From assembly GCF_000981385.1 (NCBI RefSeq), contig NZ_LATZ01000134.1, positions 62,001-126,000 of the forward strand: DNA of 64,000 nucleotides, written 5' to 3'. Positions 15,744 through 23,428 of the stretch are shown piece after piece; the stretch's first letter is position 1, and the number at the start of each line of letters is the position of its first letter. Made by a program: the position numbers and the translations under genes. The notes beneath the pieces are model-generated. The model was not told the origin of the DNA. It worked only from the letters and a program-made list of their open reading frames with translations, and did not search any database. The DNA comes from Bacillus sp. SA1-12. GTDB taxonomy: Bacteria > Bacillota > Bacilli > Bacillales > Bacillaceae.

Positions 15744-17666
15744 TTATTGCATAATTGGTTCTACAGGTAAGACCGCTGCAATTTTATCTTCAATGAAACG
15801 ATCACTTTCATGAAGGAAAATGGTGATCGATCCTTTATCTTCATTTGTCCTGATTAATCTCCCAATTCCTTGTCGTAGCCTTAGTAACATATAAGGGAGC
15901 TCCACTTCATTAAACGGATCCTGCTTGTCTGATTTTTTCGCTTCAAATACTGGGTCATCTGGTGGATATGGGAGCGACCACATAATAACATTTGAAAGCG
16001 AGGGACCTGGTATATCGAGCCCCTCCCATAAGTGAACGGCGCAAAGAACAGATTCCTCGTTTTGCTGAAAATCCTTTACAAGTGAGCTGATTTCTTGATC
16101 ACCTTCAAATAATATAGGGAAACTCAGGGACTCCGTCTCCAACATGTCTTTAAAAGATTTTAACTCTTGCTGGGATGAAAATAATACAAGACCTCTTCCG
16201 CCGGTTCGTTCTAATTCGATAAGCGTTTTTTGGAATTTTCCTCTTTGATTATTTTCAACCATAAGCTTCACTTCCATTTGCTCCTCATAGTCAAAAGGTG
16301 ATTCGACTGAAAGTGATAAATAATTATTGACTCCTAAGCTATTCGCAATAAAATCAAAAGACTTATCATCTGATAGTGTGGCAGATGAGAAAATAAAAGG
16401 TATTTTTTTAGAGAAAACTTTTTCGCGTAAAACTTCTTCTACTTTTCGCGGCATAATAACAAGGCTGTAATCATTTTCCTTTTCTTCTACCCAACTTACA
16501 GCATTATTTTTTTGATTAAATAATGATAAGGAGTATTCCATTTGATCGATGTACTCTTCAACAATTTTTAATTCATACTCATCAATTGTAAAGAGCTCTC
16601 CCTCAAATACAAGCGCCTCACTTATTTCAGCTAACTTTTGCTGCAATTTTTTAGCTGTTGATTGAAGTTGGTCCTTTTGATTAATTTTCAAACGATTAGA
16701 TCCTTCAATAACAGTTGTACAAGCTTGTAAATCATCAAAAAATTCATCATTGATCGCAAGTCCGTCCTCAACCAAATAAGCAAGCTCTTCGCGAATCTCA
16801 TTTTGAAGCAGCCTTTCTAAAAAGATCTGCAATGAACTTTGTTTCACACGGTAAGTTAGTGCCTTTTGTGCTGCAAACTCTAATAAATGTCCTTCATCAA
16901 AAACCACGCTGCTATATTCCGGAAGAAGCGGCATTTGCCCTTCTCGCTTTCTAGATTCATATGTCCAAACATGTTCCATAAAGTAATCATGTGAACAAAC
17001 AATAAGATCAGATGCTTTTCGATAATGATTACGTGACAGCGTTAAACCGCAGCGATGGCGCTGTTCACAGGTAAAACAATCTTGAAACGAATCCCAACCA
17101 ATCTTGTCCCATTCATCATCAGATAAATGGCTGAATTCCTTTCGGTCACCATATGGTGAAAATTGCTGCATACCAGCTTTTTCATGGACAAAATCCGGGA
17201 GAGATTGATAAACATCTAAATATTTTTCATTTCCGTTTTTTTGAATCACATCATCCAGCTTATTTAAACATAAATATTGACTGTGGGTTTTACTTAACCG
17301 TACATCCATTTGTAAATGTAAAGATGCTGATAGCTTAGCAATATCTCCCTCTTGTTTAACAAGCTGTTCTATTAATGTTTCGTCAGCACAAGCGATAATT
17401 GCTGGTTTTCCTGTGTATCTTGCATAGGCTAAGGCATAGAGTAAGTAAACAATTGTTTTTCCGGTGCCTACTCCTGCTTCAGCAAACATAACCTTTTTTT
17501 CTTGAAAGGCTCTTTCAAGTTGAAAAGCCATGAATATTTGTTCATCTCTTAACTCAAAGCCCTTTTCAGGAAGGATATCGTAAAAAACATCTCCAATCCA
17601 ATTATTTAAGGCTTGATAAAAACTCTCATCCTTTGAAATGGAAAAAGGCAAACGCGACGTTACCAT
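15744..17666 (-). CDS. ypvA: DinG/XPD-family helicase YpvA
   Basis: A 640-residue superfamily 2 DNA helicase, same length as B. subtilis YpvA. Walker A is AGVGTGKTI near residue 65, the DExH box is DEGH in VVFDEGHLLEF, and motif VI is RQGIGRLIR. Four cysteines between motifs Ia and II (one in YLCLNK, then CFTCEQRHRC) match the iron-sulphur cluster ligands of the XPD/DinG group. It has no exonuclease domain, unlike dinG at 40595. Likely role: unwinding of DNA structures during repair or replication. Identity is strong; the cellular role is inferred. Confidence 0.92.
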   Translation of the reverse strand: MVTSRLPFSISKDESFYQALNNWIGDVFYDILPEKGFELRDEQIFMAFQLERAFQEKKVMFAEAGVGTGKTIVYLLYALAYARYTGKPAIIACADETLIEQLVKQEGDIAKLSASLHLQMDVRLSKTHSQYLCLNKLDDVIQKNGNEKYLDVYQSLPDFVHEKAGMQQFSPYGDRKEFSHLSDDEWDKIGWDSFQDCFTCEQRHRCGLTLSRNHYRKASDLIVCSHDYFMEHVWTYESRKREGQMPLLPEYSSVVFDEGHLLEFAAQKALTYRVKQSSLQIFLERLLQNEIREELAYLVEDGLAINDEFFDDLQACTTVIEGSNRLKINQKDQLQSTAKKLQQKLAEISEALVFEGELFTIDEYELKIVEEYIDQMEYSLSLFNQKNNAVSWVEEKENDYSLVIMPRKVEEVLREKVFSKKIPFIFSSATLSDDKSFDFIANSLGVNNYLSLSVESPFDYEEQMEVKLMVENNQRGKFQKTLIELERTGGRGLVLFSSQQELKSFKDMLETESLSFPILFEGDQEISSLVKDFQQNEESVLCAVHLWEGLDIPGPSLSNVIMWSLPYPPDDPVFEAKKSDKQDPFNEVELPYMLLRLRQGIGRLIRTNEDKGSITIFLHESDRFIEDKIAAVLPVEPIMQ

Positions 17667-17788
17667 GTACGTTCCTCCAATATACTCGAATTCCTATTTA
17701 TTCACAAAATATAATTATCTTATTTCAAAATGGAGTTGTCAACTTTTATGCGGAAGCGGTTCACTATAGTAAAGGGGATTTGATAACA

Positions 17789-17824
17789 ATTAAAAGGAGT
17801 CAGCGAGGAATGCTACTCCTTTTT
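17789..17824 (-). terminator. Terminator of the gene at 17833
   Basis: On the minus strand AAAGGAGT pairs with ACTCCTTT; TAATTG follows. On the plus strand the same stem is followed by TTTTTTGC, so it may work in both directions. Confidence 0.6.
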
Positions 17825-17832
17825 TGCAGAAG

Positions 17833-18027
17833 TTATTTATCAAATAACGTCTCGATGATTAACTGATGATCAATCGATGTTGCATGTGCCAAGGCTTTCA
17901 TCATATCTTCTCTCGCAGTGCCGAGCTGAAGAACAGCAGGAGAATCTATACCGATTTGTTCCTCTAATGATTTTTGAGTCGAATGAAGCGCCTTTGAAAT
18001 TAGCTGGAATTGCTGATCTTCGTACAT
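17833..18027 (-). CDS. Small conserved protein of unknown function
   Basis: A 64-residue acidic, helical protein: QQFQLISKALHSTQKSLEEQ, then a loop and TAREDMMKALAHATSIDHQL. It has GGGTGG 8 bases before ATG 18027. It sits between ypvA and ypsC, where B. subtilis has the uncharacterised yptA; orthology is possible but not shown. No motifs suggest a function. Confidence 0.65.
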   Translation of the reverse strand: MYEDQQFQLISKALHSTQKSLEEQIGIDSPAVLQLGTAREDMMKALAHATSIDHQLIIETLFDK

Positions 18028-18204
18028 AACTTATACCACCCTTTTTTTATGAAAATCAACTGAATAAAAAACAGACAATTAATGAATCTGATAATTCATC
18101 ATATGTTCATCTGCTTTCAATTTATTCCTTCTATAATGTTGATTTTTTAGTAATCAGAATGGTTTTATAATGAACAGAAAACAATTATTTTATTCCTATA
18201 GGAT

Positions 18205-18273
18205 TTATTTAGAAAGGAAGCTTGTTATTTCCTCTCGTTGTTTTGCTTTCCAATAACGTTCAGGGAACCTCAT
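18205..18273 (-). CDS. Possible 22-residue peptide
   Basis: ATG at 18273 with GAGAGG 3 bases upstream, TAA at 18205-18207. The product MRFPERYWKAKQREEITSFL (plus SK) is amphipathic and charged, unlike random AT-rich translation. The close ribosome site and tiny size keep confidence low. The rest of 18028-18333 appears empty. Confidence 0.22.
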   Translation of the reverse strand: MRFPERYWKAKQREEITSFLSK

Positions 18274-18333
18274 GAGCCTCTCTTAGACTCTTTTTGATAA
18301 AAATAATATACTCAAGTCATAAAACAAAGTTAA

Positions 18334-18364
18334 AATGAAAAAACGAAGAGAAATTTACTCTTCG
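18334..18364 (-). terminator. Terminator overlapping the stop of the gene at 18355
   Basis: On the minus strand CGAAGAG pairs with CTCTTCG and is followed by TTTTTTCATTTT. Confidence 0.85.
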
Positions 18365-18540
18365 CCTTCCACCTTTTTATATCCTAGTTGTAATAGTTCT
18401 TCCGTTACCACATCAGGTGTAACAATATAGTATGTATTTCCCTCATCATTTGTAATTATGACTTCAGTTGGGCTTGCATCGACACGAGCAGCATCTAAAG
18501 AAAAATACTTTGGGCCAAGCTGGTCAAGTATTGTAGACAT
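18355..18540 (-). CDS. Small conserved protein of unknown function
   Basis: A 61-residue soluble protein, MSTILDQLGPKYFSLDAARV at the start, with a beta-rich middle (TEVIITNDEGNTYYIVTPDV). The ATG at 18540 has AGGAGG 9 bases upstream, one of the best ribosome sites here; an in-frame ATG 9 bases earlier overlaps that site. It lies just downstream of ypsC, 81 bases apart, and may be co-transcribed with it. No family function recognised. Confidence 0.7.
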   Translation of the reverse strand: MSTILDQLGPKYFSLDAARVDASPTEVIITNDEGNTYYIVTPDVVTEELLQLGYKKVEGEE

Positions 18541-18621
18541 ACGTTCCACCTCCTTACCGTTTATTATAGCAAGCTTTATCTTGATTTACATAGCTTATTT
18601 CCAAGCAAGTGAAAGTTTCCT

Positions 18622-19776
18622 TTATTCAGAATCAGCCTTTTTTCTAGGCGGACGGACAGATGACCAATATTGATAAAAATCAGTTTTAATAAATCCATTA
18701 AATAGCTTACGCTTTTTCGTTGCTGGTTTTCCGTAGAAATCCTCAAAGCCTTCATGTGAAGTCAGCATATAAATGCTCCATGTGTCTAAAGGTGCAAATG
18801 CTTGCCCCATTTCCCGATACATTTGTTCAACAGCCTTTTTCTCTCCAAGGCGCTCACCATATGGAGGATTCCCTACAATAACACCGAATTCCTTTGTAGT
18901 TGTAAAATCCTTGACCTGCATTTGCTTAAAATTTATTAGTTCGCGCAGACCTGCTTCATCAGCATTTGCTTCTGCAATCCGAACCATTCGATGGTCAATA
19001 TCAGATGCTTGAATATCAAGGGGTTGATCATAGTTAGCCTTATCTTCAACCTCTTGTCGGGCAAGATCCCACTTGTCCTCTCCGATCCAATGCCAATCCT
19101 CTGAAACAAATTCACGATTAAAGCCAGGTGCAATATTTTGTCCGATAAGGGCCGCCTCAATTGGAATCGTACCAGAGCCGCAAAATGGATCGACAAGAGG
19201 CTTGTCAGGTGTCCAATTTGTTAATAATACTAACGCAGCAGCAAGTGTTTCTTTTATAGGTGCCCCTCCTTGATCTACACGGAAACCGCGCTTATGGAGG
19301 CCTGCTCCGCTTGCATCAATTGTTATTGTTGCCACGTCTTTTAAAAGCGCAACTTCTATACGGTATAACGGTCCGTCTTCAGTCAACCAGCCTGTTGTTT
19401 TATAATGAGATTTTAATTTTTCAACCACAGCTTTTTTAACAATCGCTTGACAATCAGGGACACTAGCTAAGGTGGATTTTACTGATTTTCCTATCACTGG
19501 AAATTCTGCATTCAAAGGTAAAAATTGCCCCCAGTTTAATGCCTTTGTTCCTTCAAAAAGCTCATCAAACGTTTTTGCCTTAAATTCTCCTACCTTAATT
19601 TTGATTCGGTCTGCTGTTCGCAACCAAAGGTTCGTCCGGCAAACAGCTAATTCATCTGCTTCAAAGCTCACCTTACCGTTTTCGACTTTACATTCATAAC
19701 CCAAATCCCTTACTTCTTTACCGACAATCGCCTCTAGCCCCATCGCAGATGTTGCAATTAGTGATAATTTCTTCAT
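18622..19776 (-). CDS. ypsC: THUMP-domain rRNA (guanine-N2)-methyltransferase YpsC
   Basis: A 384-residue RlmL/RlmK-type methyltransferase. The N-terminal THUMP RNA-binding domain (about residues 50-155) precedes a Rossmann methyltransferase domain with the S-adenosylmethionine loop VDPFCGSGTIPIEAAL and the catalytic NPPY in VGNPPYGERLG. The substrate is most probably a guanine in 23S rRNA by homology with E. coli RlmL; this has to be regarded as inference. It is read toward the small gene at 18355. Confidence 0.92.
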   Translation of the reverse strand: MKKLSLIATSAMGLEAIVGKEVRDLGYECKVENGKVSFEADELAVCRTNLWLRTADRIKIKVGEFKAKTFDELFEGTKALNWGQFLPLNAEFPVIGKSVKSTLASVPDCQAIVKKAVVEKLKSHYKTTGWLTEDGPLYRIEVALLKDVATITIDASGAGLHKRGFRVDQGGAPIKETLAAALVLLTNWTPDKPLVDPFCGSGTIPIEAALIGQNIAPGFNREFVSEDWHWIGEDKWDLARQEVEDKANYDQPLDIQASDIDHRMVRIAEANADEAGLRELINFKQMQVKDFTTTKEFGVIVGNPPYGERLGEKKAVEQMYREMGQAFAPLDTWSIYMLTSHEGFEDFYGKPATKKRKLFNGFIKTDFYQYWSSVRPPRKKADSE

Positions 19777-19846
19777 TTTTCACCCTACCTTGGCATCTAT
19801 TTCTTCATTGATTAATTTATCATAAAAAACATCATCATATGTAAAT

Positions 19847-19873
19847 GAAAAGGGGCTGAATAAGTCAGCCCCC
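19847..19873 (-). terminator. Terminator of rnpB
   Basis: On the minus strand GGGGCTGA pairs with TCAGCCCC around CTTAT, followed by TTTTC. It starts about 30 bases after the 3' end of the RNA. Confidence 0.85.
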
Positions 19874-19902
19874 TAATAGTTTATGTTTTCATAATACTGA
19901 TT

Positions 19903-20309
19903 AATAACGTTCGATAAGCCATGTTTTGTTCCATTGTACTCCAAACGGCATTGCCTCGTACTCAGGTGGTAATCATCTATCTACAGGAACATGATGCCCC
20001 TGTCCTTCTCTTCGTTCATTTCCTTCAAGAAGGTGCCCCTACCATTATTTGGGTTTCTCGCTCGTGGGGTTTACCCCGTTCCACTCTTACAATTTCTTGT
20101 AAGACTTCGTCACTGTGGCACTTTCAAGGTAGTCAAGCCATATCCATAGGACTTAGGCTTTTTCCCTGCCGTCAACTCAGGGTTAAACCTAAGCTGCCCT
20201 AGCTTATGAATTCGCTAGGCACGATCACTACGGGCATCTCAGCACCGTGCGAGCATGGACTTTCCTCTACAGTCCTATACGACTGCAGCGATTACCTGAA
20301 CGTTATTAA
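19903..20309 (-). ncRNA. rnpB: RNase P RNA (Bacillus type B)
   Basis: About 405 bases of the catalytic RNA that matures tRNA 5' ends. Conserved landmarks on the minus strand: the P4/CRI region GAGGAAAGTCCATGCTCGCA, GGTGCTGAGATGCCCGTAGT, and near the 3' end CTGAGTACGAGGCAATG and ACATGGCTTATCGAACG. The two ends, AATAACGTTC and GAACGTTATT, pair as helix P1. The position between ypsC and gpsB is the same as in B. subtilis. Exact ends are set from P1 and may be off by a few bases. Confidence 0.97.
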
Positions 20310-20325
20310 TGAAACAGCAAGAATT

Positions 20326-20354
20326 ATTATACATAATTCTGCTATATAAAACAA
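20326..20354 (-). promoter_or_regulatory. SigA promoter of rnpB
   Basis: On the minus strand TTGTTT (20349-20354) and TATAAT (20326-20331) are separated by 17 bases; the -10 ends about 17-20 bases before the start of the mature RNA. Confidence 0.75.
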
Positions 20355-20421
20355 GTGTTAAAATCAGGATAATAAAGAGAGGCACCCATCAGGCTGGGTT
20401 TTATTGCCCGCTTAAATGGGA

Positions 20422-20721
20422 TCAATCATAAAGCTTGCTGCCAAAAACATGCTTTTCTAAATTTGATAACCGTTTCAAAATATCAAAATTCGTTGTGTTT
20501 GTTTGAACAGGCGGCTGTTTTTTATATGTATCATCTAATTGTTTTTTTAACCGAAGATTTTCCTGTTGTAGGTCCTCAATTTCTTGATGAAAGGTTTCAT
20601 AATCTTTTATGACCATATCAAGAAACTTGTCAACTTCCTCTTGTTTATATCCTCTAACACCAGTTTTAAATTCTCTTTCCAGGATTTCTTTAGCCGTTAA
20701 TTTTATTTTATCTGAAAGCAT
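20422..20721 (-). CDS. gpsB: Cell-cycle protein GpsB
   Basis: A 99-residue paralogue of DivIVA that shuttles penicillin-binding protein PBP1 between side wall and septum. The DivIVA-like N-terminal membrane-binding coiled coil (EILEREFKTGVRGYKQEEVD and DKFLDMVIKDYETF) and the trimerising C-terminal end (DILKRLSNLEKHVFGSKLYD) are almost identical to B. subtilis. The start at ATG 20721 has GAGGTG 6 bases upstream. Its partner PBP1 is encoded at 33051. It is transcribed just upstream of rnpB, which has its own promoter. Confidence 0.97.
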   Translation of the reverse strand: MLSDKIKLTAKEILEREFKTGVRGYKQEEVDKFLDMVIKDYETFHQEIEDLQQENLRLKKQLDDTYKKQPPVQTNTTNFDILKRLSNLEKHVFGSKLYD

Positions 20722-20825
20722 ATCTTTCACCTCTTATAGCGAAGTCATCAACCTATATTTTTTCAGAAATCTTGGCAATTGTCAATTTCAATTAAACTGC
20801 ATTTTTCTTTCTCATTTTACACCAA

Positions 20826-21386
20826 TTACCAATAATCAACATTTTTCATCATTTCTTCCTCTACAATCATTTGCAGGTCAGAAAAAGTGATGAGTCCGAT
20901 AAAATAACTGCTCGATTCTTCCTTTTTCCTAGCGGTCTCTAATAAATATTTTGGTGAACCTTGCTTTTCTTCATCATATACGAGTAAAAGCCCTTCACTT
21001 TTCCTAATAAGAAACTCATTTTTTAGTTTAAGCTGTTCAGGATTATCATACTCTCTTTTTGTAATGCTATCTACTAGATCAGCCTGCGACAAGATAAATT
21101 CATAGTATTCGCGATTCGCTTCATTCCAGCCGCTTTCTTGATTAAGATAAGGAGTAAGAACAGCTAGCTTTGCGTCCGGGTATTCTAACTGTAAATCCAA
21201 TACCACTTCTGCAGCCCATAACTCAACACCTAATTGTCCGCTAATAATTACCCATTCAAGACCTTCTTCAAAAAATCCAATTAGCAATTTTTCTATCGCT
21301 TTTTTTATATATAGTACCGCTGGATCATCATTTTTAAAGACCCCTAACTCAAACGATTTATATCCAGAGATTGTTAATACTTTCAT
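20826..21386 (-). CDS. ypsA: YpsA, SLOG-domain (DUF1273) protein
   Basis: A 186-residue Rossmann-like protein of the SLOG superfamily, predicted to bind nucleotide-derived ligands. The start KVLTISGYKSFELGVF and the glycine-bearing loop WVIISGQLGVELWAAEVVLD are characteristic of YpsA. In Firmicutes YpsA affects cell division and is encoded next to gpsB, as here (95 bases apart, same strand). The biochemical activity is not established. Confidence 0.93.
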   Translation of the reverse strand: MKVLTISGYKSFELGVFKNDDPAVLYIKKAIEKLLIGFFEEGLEWVIISGQLGVELWAAEVVLDLQLEYPDAKLAVLTPYLNQESGWNEANREYYEFILSQADLVDSITKREYDNPEQLKLKNEFLIRKSEGLLLVYDEEKQGSPKYLLETARKKEESSSYFIGLITFSDLQMIVEEEMMKNVDYW

Positions 21387-21433
21387 CGTTTATCACCTAA
21401 TTATGTCTTATCACTTATAAATTTTCCTTATAT

Positions 21434-21465
21434 AAAAGATAGAAGGAGCTGATTCATCAGCTCCT
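21434..21465 (-). terminator. Terminator of cotD
   Basis: On the minus strand AGGAGCTGAT pairs perfectly with ATCAGCTCCT around two bases, followed by the T-rich TCTATCTTTTAT. Confidence 0.8.
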
Positions 21466-21479
21466 AACCAATCTGTTAT

Positions 21480-21794
21480 TTATCGACCAAATGGACCAGG
21501 ACCGAAACCAGGACCAAAGCCAGGACCAAAGCCAGGACCAAAGCCAGGACCAAAGCCAGGGCGTGGACCTCCAAAACCTGGAGTTGGACCATATACGTTA
21601 AAGTGTTGGTGTGATGCTACGTTTTCAACAGATTGAGTTTGAGGGAAATAATGTTGATGCTTATAAAAGTCATGATTTACAATTGTTGTGTGTTGTGGAT
21701 GGATATGTGGTACGATTGTTTCTGAATAATTGTTTTGCACACAGCATTTAGTCGGGTGTACAATTGGTGCTAATACTTTCGGTTTGCAATACAT
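21480..21794 (-). CDS. cotD: Spore coat protein D-like (CotD) with a Gly-Pro-Phe repeat tail
   Basis: A 104-residue inner-coat protein. The Cys/His-rich N-terminal part is CotD-like (MYCKPKVLAPIVHPTKCCVQ, then VPHIHPQHTTIVNHDF and HQHYFPQTQSVENVASHQHF). The C-terminus is a run of the four-residue unit GFGP repeated about six times, a low-complexity extension. Such coat proteins are made late in the mother cell under SigK/GerE control in B. subtilis. The position next to ypsA and yprB is conserved. AAGGAG 9 bases upstream supports the ATG. Confidence 0.9.
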   Translation of the reverse strand: MYCKPKVLAPIVHPTKCCVQNNYSETIVPHIHPQHTTIVNHDFYKHQHYFPQTQSVENVASHQHFNVYGPTPGFGGPRPGFGPGFGPGFGPGFGPGFGPGPFGR

Positions 21795-21878
21795 ATTTTA
21801 TTCTCCTTTCAATCATTTGTCTTACACTTCTAGCCTATGATGAAAGGAGTATACATGTACTAATGCAAGTACCTAATT

Positions 21879-21974
21879 TTATAGAAACGCGTAGAAGCTT
21901 TCTTTAAAGTTTGAAAAAATAAAAATAGTCAAAACGACAACGATAAAAAACAAGTATAAAATGCTTTTGTACAC
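21879..21974 (-). CDS. Candidate 31-residue membrane peptide between yprB and cotD
   Basis: GTG at 21974 with GGGAG 9 bases upstream; TAA at 21879-21881. The product starts MYKSILYLFFIVVVLTIFIF and ends SNFKESFYAFL: basic N-terminus, one hydrophobic helix of about 17 residues, polar tail. That is the standard layout of small single-pass membrane peptides. No family was recognised. The rest of 21795-22095 shows no other gene. Confidence 0.45.
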   Translation of the reverse strand: MYKSILYLFFIVVVLTIFIFSNFKESFYAFL

Positions 21975-22095
21975 GTTATTCTTCTCCCTTTTATAGTCTG
22001 TACAGTCCCTTATTTTACATCGTTCAACAGAAATCTACAATTGTTTATTTATGAATATATATAAATTCATCAATTCGTCATTCTTTTTGGCGAAA

Positions 22096-23367
22096 TCACT
22101 CATTTTTTGCGCTTGCCCGGGCAATATTTTCGGAATATTTCCTCTTCAGTCTCATCTTTCTCTTTTGAAGTTCATCCAATTCTGATGTAAGTGATGGTTG
22201 CTCTTGAATAAGTTTTTTTATTGTCTTTTCTGCATGCTCACTATAGTAGAGAGCTTTCTCCACATTTTTTTCCTTGTGCTCATAATACTTTGCCAATTCT
22301 ATAGATGCTTTTTTTACAATTCCCTGATTAGTTGATGTTGAAACAATATCTATCCACTTTTCCTTTGCCTTTTCCCAATCTTGTTGTCTTTTATGATGTA
22401 AGGCAAGATTAAAGGTCGCTTCATCTCTATGGTCTTCCCCTTTATCAGCCAGTGATTGAAAAGCAGAAAACGCAGAGGCTTTATCACCTACATAATCTAA
22501 CCACCTTGCAATTTCATAGTGTTCAATCGTACTAGCCGTTTGCTCTGTGTTTAGAAGCTTAATAGATAAATGGGTATATAGTGTTATGAGGGATAAAACA
22601 TCTATCTCATTATGCTTAAGTACACCCATAATAATCTCTGGGTGCTGCTCTTTTACAAATTGAAAATACAGCATGGGAGCTAGAAAGCCTGGAATATCAT
22701 TTTCTCTAACAATTTGCAGAATCTTTTCTTCTACATTAGCTAGTCTTACAGAATCAAGTTCATTTTTCCAAAGTCTTCTTGCAGCATGAAACAGATCAAA
22801 ATGACCAAATGCAGGAAGACTTGGGACGGACTCCCGAATTAATGTATGTCTTGTTTTAACCTGCGGCCAGTCAAACGCCTTGCCATTATAGGTGACAAGT
22901 GTCTTGCTATTTATACCTGTTAAAAAGCTTTGGTATAAAGCAACTTCATTACCCGGTTTAGGTAATAAATGCTGCTTAATCACAACACGATCTGACAAAA
23001 CCTGTGCCTGCCCTAACAAAAAGATCGTATTTCCCGTTCCACCGCCGAGACCAGTAGTTTCTGTATCAAAGAAAAACAATTCACTCGCCTTGTGACCTTT
23101 GCATGATAACGGATGTGAAGAGTCACTTTCATTCCACATGGATACGATGTTGTGGAACTTCCCGAGCTGATAAAGTCCATGCTGATAATCTAAAGGGTAA
23201 GTCACTTCCCTTATTAAACAAGATTGGCCGTCATAGGAATATATCTGAGCTTGGTGCTCTTTCCATCGTTCAGCAACAGGATTAGATTCTTCCTTTTTTG
23301 TTTCAGGGGAATCTTCGTTTCTAATAACATGCTTTTTCATGCGATTTAACTTATTTTTTAACGACAT
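22096..23367 (-). CDS. yprB: MrfB (YprB), DnaQ-like exonuclease of the mitomycin repair pair
   Basis: A 423-residue protein. Residues about 95-270 are a ribonuclease H-like 3'-5' exonuclease with the first acidic motif FFDTETTGLGGGTGN, a second near KTLVTYNGKAFDWPQ and a third near HNEIDVLSLI. The C-terminal third is helical, tetratricopeptide-like (AFQSLADKGEDHRDEATFNL). In B. subtilis MrfB works with the helicase MrfA in removing mitomycin C lesions, independent of UvrABC. Start at ATG 23367 as in B. subtilis (MSLK...). It is 61 bases downstream of yprA, so probably one operon. Confidence 0.92.
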   Translation of the reverse strand: MSLKNKLNRMKKHVIRNEDSPETKKEESNPVAERWKEHQAQIYSYDGQSCLIREVTYPLDYQHGLYQLGKFHNIVSMWNESDSSHPLSCKGHKASELFFFDTETTGLGGGTGNTIFLLGQAQVLSDRVVIKQHLLPKPGNEVALYQSFLTGINSKTLVTYNGKAFDWPQVKTRHTLIRESVPSLPAFGHFDLFHAARRLWKNELDSVRLANVEEKILQIVRENDIPGFLAPMLYFQFVKEQHPEIIMGVLKHNEIDVLSLITLYTHLSIKLLNTEQTASTIEHYEIARWLDYVGDKASAFSAFQSLADKGEDHRDEATFNLALHHKRQQDWEKAKEKWIDIVSTSTNQGIVKKASIELAKYYEHKEKNVEKALYYSEHAEKTIKKLIQEQPSLTSELDELQKRKMRLKRKYSENIARASAKNE

Positions 23368-23428
23368 TTTCCTCATCCTTTAATATCGTAAGAAGCTTAT
23401 GTGAACTTTCTTAATTGAATGTGAAAAT

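Noticed and set aside
21480..21560. Direct repeats that could suggest a CRISPR array
   Set aside because: They are 12-base codon repeats inside cotD encoding GFGP; no spacers.
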